A stretch of DNA of 64,000 nucleotides from Botrytis cinerea B05.10 (Eukaryota > Ascomycota > Leotiomycetes > Helotiales > Sclerotiniaceae): positions 1,922,001 through 1,986,000 of the forward strand of contig NC_037320.1 in assembly GCF_000143535.2 (NCBI RefSeq), given 5' to 3'. This document shows, piece after piece, positions 25,468-34,084 of the stretch. The notes under the pieces are model-generated. The model was not told the DNA's origin, did not search any database, and saw only the letters and a program-made list of their open reading frames with translations. How positions within the stretch are numbered: the stretch's first letter is position 1; each line of letters opens with the position of its first letter. Both the position numbers and the translations under genes were made by a program.

Positions 25468-25897
25468 ATGCACGCCTCATTCTCCGCCGTCGTCACCACA
25501 CTCCTCGCTGTCAGCGTTGCTGCTCTCCCAAACGTGAGCTCCTGAAATCTCGTGTTCTATGGTCTATAAAACTAACATTAAATTTCAGAACAATGGTGGT
25601 AGCCCAACCCACACCTGGGGCAGCACCTCCCCAACTGGAGTCCCAGCTTGTTCCGGCAGCAAATACACTTGTGAATCCAACGGACTCCTCACTCTCCTCA
25701 CTTGTACCAATATCTTGAACGGTGTTGGCATTAGCATTCCAATCACTCTTAAGAACCGTGCTCTTGAGGAACGTGGAATTGAGGCTCGTACAAGCAAAGA
25801 CGATGGAGATTACTGCTGTACTTCCGCCGGATTACTCACCCTCAGCTGTCTCAATGTTGCAAACGGTCTTGTTATCTTCTTGCCAATCACTCTATAA
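25468..25897 (+). CDS. Small secreted cysteine-rich protein, hydrophobin-like
   Basis: Model: join(25468..25533, 25589..25897), 124 residues; the 55-nt intron (gtgagc...ttcag, phase 0) follows the signal peptide. Residues 1-20 are a clear signal peptide (MHASFSAVVTTLLAVSVAALP). The mature part has six Cys: C43, C50, C61, C98, C99 and C109. Two halves repeat each other: Y-T-C-x-S-N-G-L-L-T-L at 48-58 and Y-C-C-x-S-A-G-L-L-T-L at 97-107, each followed by an NG and a PITL motif (73-76 and 121-124). Hydrophobins have eight Cys in the order C, CC, C, C, CC, C; here the second is T49 and the fifth is absent. The dibasic or Arg sites between the halves (KNR, EER, EAR at 77-89) could be processed. 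Probable role: a surface-active wall protein, or a hydrophobin-like secreted protein of unknown function. Not a confirmed hydrophobin. Confidence 0.8.
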
Positions 25898-26835
25898 GGG
25901 AGGGGCTTAGGCTTTGATGAGTGGGAGAGATGAATGTGGCGCCAATATGAGATGAGGATTGGGAGAGGACTTGTTTTGTGAGAATGAGTGGGGAGGTAAC
26001 ATGGTTTCTGAAGCAGTTGTTTTTGTTTATGTTCGCGTATACGATGATGAATTTGAGGAGATGACGAGAGTTTAGTGAAGTTGGCGAGGTTTTGCGTAAC
26101 ATTCATTCAAATGCAAACTTATGATCTATATCTGCCTGTGCAATTTGATCTTGTATCTACGTCTCTTGTGAAAAAAAAAAACTTTCTTAAGTGTTGAAAG
26201 ATTTGGAATTAATCCAAAGAGATGAAGCCGAAGATCTGACCGTGAAGTAAACTGTTGAATATGCTTACAAGACAGTATATTGCAACTCATCACAAAGATG
26301 TTCGCCTGCGACTCTACAAACTGTGCCCTTAATTAATCGGATCTAGACACAAGAATTTGGCTTCTGAGTAGTTTGTGCCTGTAAAATCATATGATCAACT
26401 AACCTGTGTGGCCCTAACATAATCTTAACCATATTAATCACATGATATTGAAGTTCACATTATTTGAAATACTGTAACAAATCATTTGATTGACCAACAG
26501 CAAACGGATATGACTATGGCATGACTATAACTTAATAAGAACCGTACAAAAGTTTCATTGCAGTATCAGAATAATCACAAGGTCTTATACTATTGGCTCT
26601 CGGGTTTGAATTTCGTGGAAAGGGGATGACTCTACTCCTTAGAGCATCATTCCATTCATAGTTATGAGTGTGATCTATCACATGCTCTCTTCTTGGAAGC
26701 TCCAAATGAATTATGTTCTTCCATTCTTGATTCTATAATGATGGAAGCTTACAAGTTTAGTTTACCCATCGATCTGCCGTCCATTACTCTGCAAATAACA
26801 TAATCGAGTGTGAGTTGTCATTATTCATGAATATC
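25898..26835. other. 3' flank of the hydrophobin-like gene
   Basis: No gene is seen. The first 200 bases are poor in C on the plus strand (ggg, gag and gat-rich) and should hold the 3' UTR. The rest is AT-rich, ending at the target duplication of the second LTR-like copy. Confidence 0.5.
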
Positions 26836-27054
26836 TGTTGGTACGAAAGGATACGGAAGACGTAGCACCCACGAATTGCGTGGGTCCTGTATGTCTAATT
26901 ATATTCTATCTAAAGAGCTAGCTACGTATTGAAAGTAGTAAGTCTTGTATAGAATTACTGAAAGAGCTAGTGTCTTTCGCATTCGCTTAGGGATTTACTA
27001 CAGTAACTATATTACAGTGGCAATTGAATTGAAGTCATTCACTTCGTTCACACC
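26836..27054. mobile_element. Solo-LTR-like repeat, copy 2, with 5-bp target duplication
   Basis: 219 bp similar to 16901-17105 and in the same orientation. It also starts TGTTGG and ends TTCACACC. It is flanked by the perfect direct duplication ATATC (26831-26835 and 27055-27059). Compared with copy 1 it contains a few extra bases (gggtcctg near the left part, and a stretch near aactatattacagtgg). The differences between the two copies include many C/T and G/A changes, as expected after repeat-induced point mutation or simple ageing. Confidence 0.8.
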
Positions 27055-27510
27055 ATATCATCAGGCTTGATGAGCTTTGATGTCTCCATGTGCTTTATTA
27101 TTGTGCAAAACTAAGTGAATTTCTTGTACTCATATCGTTTCAATGTCTGCATGACTTCACTTGGTAATGTGCAAAGTTGATAGTAAATTCACTGGCTAAT
27201 TGTAGCTTAGCGAATCAACACCGCTTCTGCTAACGCCGTACACTCGAGCCTTTCTAGATTCCAATTAATCACAGGGATTTCATTAAGATCTCCATATACA
27301 TGACCATAGGACTAAGGTTATGCACTAGCGGATAAATTAGCGACTATCTTCTGCGTCGCTTTTTCTTATATAAGGTTTTCAATCATCACAATTATCCAAC
27401 AACACTATTAAGATTTAACACGATAAAATCACATCGTTCATCACTCAATAGCTCATCAACGAAGAGATCCTTAGACAACTTACATACAAAATAATTCTCT
27501 CCTTATCAAA
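27055..27510. promoter_or_regulatory. Promoter and leader region of BTB gene B
   Basis: The 456 bases between the LTR-like copy and the start codon. A TATA box (tatataa, 27367-27373) lies about 140 bases before the ATG, and the following leader is rich in A and C and poor in G. The repeat insertion therefore sits about 310 bases upstream of the TATA box and may influence expression. Confidence 0.5.
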
Positions 27511-28761
27511 ATGACCGGCGATACGTTGATCATCGATGCAGAAGGGGACCTAATTCTCTTATTCAATCCAGAAGAGTGTTCACCGTCTCAGACAGATGAT
27601 GTCTGGACTGATGCCGATTCATCAGAAGATGATTTCAAGATTATAGATGAGCCATCAAATGCGGTGTGCAATATTCTGATCAAGACAACGGATATCTCGC
27701 CAACCAATATATCTGTTGAAAAACCATCCGAGCTAAATGATACTTCTTGGGTCGAATTAAAGCAAGTTCGTATGTTAGTATCATCTAAACATATGTCAAT
27801 TGCTTCACCGGTATACAAAGATATGCTCAAGGCAGGCTCCCCAGAAGGTATCGAGCTGAAGAAAACTGGCAAGCTCGAATTGTCCCTTCATGATGACGAT
27901 TCAAAGGCATGGAACATTTTACTCAACATCATACATGGACGTTTTCGATCTGTTCCTTTGGACATTAGTTTATCTATGTTCACGCAAATTGCACTCTTAT
28001 GCCACAAGTATCAAATGCATGAGGTTGCTTATGTATTCACGCCAGCCTGGAAGATGTCAGCTGGTCACGAATCCGTGTCGGGAGAAGACATACCTCGCTG
28101 GATCTTCATAGCCTGGGTTTTCAATATGGCAGATGTGCTTGAAGAGATCACGAAAGGCATTGCTCTCAATTATACTGGAAATGGAATCAAAAAATTGCTT
28201 AGCATCACTAGTCTACCGATTCCACAACTTATTACAGGTAAGCATCTCAGGTCCTATCCAGTTTAACTTCTTTTTCCATTTGATCGTCTAACAAGCGCTA
28301 ACCCGATTTTTACAGATCAACTTGAAAGTTCTCGCGAGCACGCAATTGGTGAATTGGTTGAAATGCTTGATTACACTATAAAGCGATATCAGGATAACAG
28401 CTCGAAATGTTCGATTGGAACCAGATACGGTGAAGGTAGAGAGCCTCACCGTAAGCACTGTGATGCAATGATACTCGGCATGTTGGTAAAAGGTGCGATT
28501 GAGCAAGAGATCTACCCACTTCCTACAAGACCATACAAAGAGTGGTCGTTCTCTATGTTGGAAAAAAAGATGAAGTGTATCAAGCCGACTTCTTTGTGTG
28601 CTGCCATGTCATTGATTCCAGATGACCATCACGATCAGGATCATGGGATCTCTAATATTATAACGTCATGGATCAAAAATACCGAACAACAAATCACCGG
28701 GCTTCAATTAGCATGTTTGAAGGAAAATGCATCACCGGAAATTCAATGGCCAACTCGATAA
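27511..28761 (+). CDS. BTB/POZ-domain protein B (paralogue of A)
   Basis: Model: join(27511..28237, 28316..28761), 390 residues; the 78-nt intron (gtaagc...ttacag, with a gctaac branch-like site) is in phase 1. It opens with MTGDTLIIDAEGDLILLFN, matching the IDPDGDLLLILN motif of protein A but without A's first 90 residues. The BTB-like region (about residues 85-180) has the same MLVSSKHM...SPVYKDML core, the DDDSKAW segment and the LCHKYQMHEVAYV helix pair. The exon-2 motif is CDAMILGMLVKGAIEQEIYPLP, almost the same as in A. A and B therefore descend from one gene that already had this intron. The intron-flanking residues (I-E in A, T-D in B) are equivalent. Function is unknown. B lacks the Gly run of A. 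Confidence 0.88.
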
Positions 28762-29867
28762 GAGTAAAAAGGTTCCATCTTTCATGATCGAAATGATAGA
28801 AATGATCAGCCTGTCAAGTTTTGATCTTGCTTTATGGCTGACCATACGCATTTTGATATGGATCTAGATCGATCATATTCTCTCATCCGACAGCCTGACG
28901 AGTGAGCAGGACAACGGACTAGATATTACAATAATCAATATACATTAATGTATTTGACTATTACTATCCTCGTGTGAATGTGAATACATGTGAAACTGAA
29001 GAACAAATGTCTATACAAATGAAGGATAATTGATATGTTTTAGATCCTTGACCACCTGCATGTGTGTATAATACATCGAGAAGGAGATGAACTCGTAGTG
29101 GATCGTACACGCGGAAAGCTATGACAAAAACAAATGATGATTGGGATTCAAATGCTGGACGTTCATTTACTAGTCGAGTTGTTTAAAAGACACTCTCTGT
29201 GGACATATGTGATCAAAATCGAGATGAAACTTCGTGGCACATCGGCATGCCAGAATTACGGAACCCGGAACTGGAAATTTGTACTTCGACTTTGAAGGGC
29301 CACAAGTGATAAGTCGAGGTGTACTGTAAACAAGGTTTCTATATGTTGAGATGGGTGCATCTGTTTTACAGTATCTGAGAATGATGTCTCTGGATCTAGA
29401 ATGTGAATGTGGCAAGCTTAGCTAGACAAAATACAGCAATAGAGGAAATCGACAAAAACAATAAGAAGAGAGCTTCGAAATGAGAAGTACCTGAAAGGAA
29501 ACACTTAATCTGACGACCCTATATCCAAACGAGAACTCAAGCTCAGCGTGAAAAAACAGGAATGTCGATCCTGATTTGTAGAGTCAAGACGATATCCTCT
29601 CAAGACAGCTGTGAGTGAGGCTGGCATTTTTGTCCCATTTATGCGTGTCTTACGTCAGGGTGTTACAGCCGTTTCGATTGACGTTCTATCGTCGCCTCTG
29701 GCGCGTGTCGTTTGAGATGTTCTGTTTGTTGTGAGACAATTGCGGGGCTGGCGCGGCTCGGTGGCGCAGCGAGCATTCTAATAATCAGTCACGTGAGCTG
29801 AGCAAGGCAGCACTTTGGATTCGGTTTGTTTTTGCATCTTCAACATAACATTCATTGCCTATTACCT
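28762..29867. other. Intergenic region between BTB gene B and the phosphoesterase gene
   Basis: No supportable gene. A minus-strand frame at 29170-29415 is short and unrecognised. The last 300 bases, GC-richer than the rest, should be the promoter of the phosphoesterase gene. Confidence 0.5.
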
Positions 29868-30899
29868 ATGCGGCTTCCTCGTTTTCCATCGAAATTTTTT
29901 CTACCAAATTCCACAAAATATTCACAACGATCTTCAAGAATGGCGGGCCAACAACCAAAAATTCCCACTCGCGTGATGGTCATTTCAGATACCCACACCT
30001 TCGAATTCAACGATGACGATATTCCACTATCACTATCCAAAATCCCATCAGATATAGATGTTCTTCTTCACTGTGGTGATCTCACCAAAGTTGGTGATTT
30101 ATCTGAATATCGCAGCGCTCTTCAAATGTTAAAAGCCATCCCCGCCAAGTTAAAGCTCGTGATAGCCGGAAATCACGACCGGACTTTGGATAAAGCATGG
30201 GTTGTACGCAACCTCGGCCACAAATATACGAGCGAAGAATATGAAGAGGTTTTAGGGGAATGCGCTGCGGGCAATGAGATTATGAAGGGTGATATGGCGA
30301 GGGATGCCGGCGTCACTTATCTGGAGGAAGGGGTTCATGATTTTAGCCTGGAGAATGGAGCAGCGTTGAGGATCTATGCAAGTCCATATACGCCTGAGTT
30401 TTGCAGGTTCGGATGGGCATATGAAAGATATCAGGATCGCTTCAATGGCCCAGATGAACTCGATTTGGGGATGCAAAGTGTACCTGGCGCGGTCCGAATA
30501 CCGAGTTTTGGAGAGGATGAAGGCGGTAAGAATATTGATATTGTCATGACTCATGGGCCTCCAATGGCTGTTTTAGACGAAGTCTATGGACGTGCTGGGC
30601 ATGTTGGATGCTGCAATTTAATCAAGGCACTAGAAAGAGCAAAACCGACGTTGTTCTGCTGCGGGCATATTCATGAAGCGCATGGTGCAGAAGTAGCGAC
30701 TTGGGGAGAGGATGGCATTTCGAAGATGAGGAAAGTTGAATGTGGGTGGCCGAGAATGAATATTGAACCTATTGAAGAAGGTAAAGAAACTTTAATGGTT
30801 AATGCAAGCATAATGAACTTGAGGTATCAGCCAACGCAAAAGCCTTGGTACATTGAACTCGCTCTACCAAAAACGACGACGACGGAGGTCGAGCTATAA
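29868..30899 (+). CDS. Metallophosphoesterase (calcineurin-like fold), MPPED-type
   Basis: Intronless, 343 residues from the first in-frame ATG (29868); a second ATG at 29940 would give 319 residues starting MAGQQPKIP. The metal-binding motifs appear in order: ISDTHT (D-x-H), LHCGDLT (GD), IAGNHDRTLD (GNHD), VMTHGPP (H) and CCGHIHEAHG (GHxH). This is the complete set for a binuclear metallophosphoesterase. Its closest relatives are the fungal and animal MPPED/brain-239-like proteins, whose natural substrates are poorly known. The first 24 residues (MRLPRFPSKFFLPNSTKYSQ...) are basic and lack acids, so the long form could go to mitochondria and the short form stay in the cytosol. It converges with the P450 gene at 31215; only 315 bases separate the stops. 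Confidence 0.9.
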   Translation: MRLPRFPSKFFLPNSTKYSQRSSRMAGQQPKIPTRVMVISDTHTFEFNDDDIPLSLSKIPSDIDVLLHCGDLTKVGDLSEYRSALQMLKAIPAKLKLVIAGNHDRTLDKAWVVRNLGHKYTSEEYEEVLGECAAGNEIMKGDMARDAGVTYLEEGVHDFSLENGAALRIYASPYTPEFCRFGWAYERYQDRFNGPDELDLGMQSVPGAVRIPSFGEDEGGKNIDIVMTHGPPMAVLDEVYGRAGHVGCCNLIKALERAKPTLFCCGHIHEAHGAEVATWGEDGISKMRKVECGWPRMNIEPIEEGKETLMVNASIMNLRYQPTQKPWYIELALPKTTTTEVEL

Positions 30900-31214
30900 A
30901 GCTTTCATAGGAAATTAGCATCATACAAAAACACTTTCCCCAATCAAGGTTGAACAATGAAGAGAGCTTTCAAGCAATGATCTTGGGCAAAGAGAAGTTA
31001 AAAACAAGAGCTCAAGGGAATATCAATTCAAATTACAAGTAGAATAAATTGTACAGACTCAATAGCAAGTGTGAACAAGAGCGAATTTTCGTCGAGATCT
31101 GAACAACACCCTAAATGGAAAATCGCGACCAAGCTTGGATGCTCCTATGAAGCCAACTAGAGGGCACCGAAAAAAGATATCATTACAAAAATAAAATGTA
31201 TAATATGACATCAC
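30900..31214. other. Short convergent intergenic region
   Basis: 315 bases between the stop codons of the phosphoesterase (+) and the P450 (-). It should hold both 3' UTRs, which may overlap. Nothing else is seen. Confidence 0.6.
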
Positions 31215-33040
31215 TCACTCGGCAACCTTCCCAAGCCTTCTTCGTAATCTCGCTGGGAACTTGCCCTTGGGCGGTAAAACCCCTAATGAGAAGTACTTGA
31301 AGTCCGGCTCAGGATTTTTATTGCCAGTCAACTCAATCTCGAATTTTGACAAAAACATCGCTATACTTCCGATAGATTCTTGCTTTGCATAAAATCGACC
31401 TGGGCAAATTTGCTGACCACCTCCATAAGGGATCCAGGAGCCGCTGACCGTGTCCGTGGTGAGTTTAGGTTTTGCGATTTTTTCAGATGGATGTTTACCT
31501 GAATCCGATTTTCTTGGGCCGCTGTATGGATTATTGGGGTAAAGAATGAAACGTTCGGGCCAAAAACTATCAACATCATGCTCTCCGTTTGCGCCTTCGT
31601 TCCAGACGTTCTTGTCATGACCCGCAAACCAGATACTTGCTAGAATCATGGCTTCTTTGGGAAATTTCCACGGACCTAGCTTGAAGTTGGAGGAGACAGT
31701 ACTACGTTGAAGCGCCGCAGCATTTCGCAATCTCAGTTCCTCGCAATAAATTGATTGGAGCAGGAGGTTCGATAGAAGATCAGGCATTCGTTGGTCGAAA
31801 TTTGCAGTTGGATGTAGTTTTTCAATCGAAGCAAGTTCAGCTTGGACTTGTGAGAGAAGATCCGGACGACAAATAATATCTAGAATACACCAAGCAATTG
31901 CTGGAATACTATTGGAATTTGCACTGTGGGGCGTTAGATTGCATTCGGAAGATCGTGTTCCATAGTACAGATCAACTTACCCCCATATCAAGCCCAGATC
32001 ATTAGCCGCACGAGCTTGATCACCGAAGCCATTGATCTTAGAAAGATGGCGTGCTCGGTTTCGGAAAAGCCTTGAGCCATAATAAGGCTCCCATGACGTC
32101 TTATCAAGTTCCTTGTCGCTATGATCGAGATGTGCTTCTGCTGATCGATGCCATTCAAGAATACTCTTGACCATTTTATCTCTTATTCTGTATGCGTCGG
32201 GTATGAAAAATCTTGGAATACCCTTCAGCGGTCCTCCAACCTGAGAATCAAAGTTCCAAAAGTCCTCGGTGAATGTAGGATTGACTTCAAATATATGGGA
32301 CCCACAAAGTGCAAGCGTGTTAGCATTGAATACTGCATTTTGTATGAAGGAGTACAGATCCGGAATATCCAGCCATTCGTTCGTTACCACACCAATTTTA
32401 TCCAATTCTGTGCCAAGATTCGTTAGAAACCGAGCTACTACTTCTGCCAACCTCACACCAGTAAGGTTATCAGTATATGCATGGTGTGAAATATGGTGGT
32501 AACGCTGGTCTCCAGGCAAAGGGTTGCTATCTAGCAATGGCTTTGGTGAGGTTCCAGTGTTATCGTCTAAAAGCACAGAACTGGCTTCAGGGGGAGCGCC
32601 GAATATTCGTTCCACGATAGCTGCCATGGCAGGAATGGCAGTAAGATCCCGAGAACCGCGGAACAATTTGAGAATATATTCAGGCCCTGAAACAAAATAA
32701 AAGCTATCGGAGGCTACTCTTATTCGAACAGGTACATGAGGACCGAACCGTTCTCTGATCGCATTTATGAGCAAACCCAGATGGCCATGGATGAATCGCC
32801 ATATACTCACATGAGATGTGCCATATATCCACGAGTGTCAAACGAAAAGGCTAAAAGGTTTCCAAATATAAAATCCGCTGATGGATCAATAGCGGGCGAT
32901 TTGTCATTATTTTTACTGCGCACAGCAATGACAGATTTAATTGTGGTAACAAGGTAAGATACCAGGAAGGGCAAGAGGCAGGCAGAGAACGCCATCGCCT
33001 TCCAGCCCTCGTAAAGGTACAAGTTGTCCAGCAATTTCAT
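31215..33040 (-). CDS. Cytochrome P450, CYP7/CYP8-like (oxysterol 7-alpha-hydroxylase type)
   Basis: Model: complement(join(31215..31923, 31981..32754, 32811..33040)), 570 residues, ATG 33040; introns of 57 and 56 nt, both phase 2. An N-terminal membrane anchor lies at about residues 14-38 (AMAFSACLLPFLVSYLV). The ExxR motif is E396-R399 (EELR). The heme loop is PYGGGQQICPG with Cys 508; the first Phe of the usual F-x-x-G-x-x-x-C-x-G is Tyr. The I-helix around residues 333-345 reads GLIWGANSNSIPA and lacks the usual acid-Thr pair; this Asn-rich I-helix is a hallmark of CYP7 and CYP8 enzymes (bile-acid 7-alpha-hydroxylases and prostacyclin synthase). Fungal members are often annotated as 25-hydroxycholesterol 7-alpha-hydroxylase-like, but their substrates are mostly unknown. 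An endoplasmic-reticulum location is expected. No biosynthetic core gene lies nearby. Confidence 0.9.
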
Positions 33041-34084
33041 ATTCAACGCAACATTATTCGAGGACCCCGTTTGAAAAAGACTTGACAGAAAATGTGCTAT
33101 AACTTGTGTGTCTGTCACTTTCTATTAAATACCCTCCCTTCCTCCCAAAAGGCGTATTCACCTAGCTAGGGGCACTTGCCTTTTATTGTTCTTACTATTG
33201 TTCCTTGACTCTTCCAAATATAAGGACAAATGTTTGCAAGTTACCTATCATAGGAAGCTCTTTGTTGTCATAGGTGCATTCCAACCACTCCATCTGGTAG
33301 TGCCTTCATTCCAAGATCTCATCCTGTTCAGTTCAAAACTTGTACATGAAAGAGGGTAGCAGACTTCTTCCGAGTTCGTCACGATCATCGTAAGACTTGG
33401 TATCGATGAACATATATATTTGGTCTAGGAAAGTTGGAGATGCATAAGGACCCTTACTAGGTAGGTTGGGAATGAAAAAATGAAGCCCACCAGACCCTGG
33501 TGGCCGACAATCCGTGCTTACATAAGCATGCCTTTTGATGGCATCTCTCACCAAACTTCTTTCCTCTTCTCTGATCGGTGTCATTCAGAGACTATATGGG
33601 ATTACAAGATCATTCTCTCGGCTTACGAAAAGTCTATGGATCTGAAATCAATTCATGTGTCCTTGATGAAAGTTCATTAGGGTCAGAGTACATGCGAAGG
33701 TATGAGAATATCACTCATGTTGGTTGCTCCTCATTATCGGTGATGCCACGATATTTGAAGAATGTTGTGCAGAAACCAAAAGACCAAAGAGATATCTGGA
33801 ACTTCAAACAATGCAATTGTCTCACTGTATGTACTAGGCAGATAAGAGAAGCAACACTTTGCAAGCCTGTTTGCAGCATCCTTTACATTAAAAGATTCAA
33901 CTCTTTGTCCCTCCGCCAAAACATGTTCTTCTATCATTGACATTTTTATCCTTCTATTTATGTTCAAAAACGTCAATGGCTTTACCATGATATCCAATTC
34001 GTTGAATTTTCTTGCGTGAATAATGATATATCGTTATATCATCACCAGAACGCTTCCCATGTAAGGCTCTGCGAAGTTTACAAC
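33041..34084. other. Divergent promoter region with a possible decayed gene
   Basis: The region between the P450 (-) and the J-domain gene (+). Two minus-strand frames look protein-like: 33734-33988 (from an ATG giving MVKPLTFLNINRRIK...) and 33333-33584 (TPIREEERSLVRDAIKRH...). I could not find a splice pair that joins them well, and stops interrupt the space between. They may be a decayed gene or a small gene with a model I missed. No known family is recognised. Confidence 0.35.
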
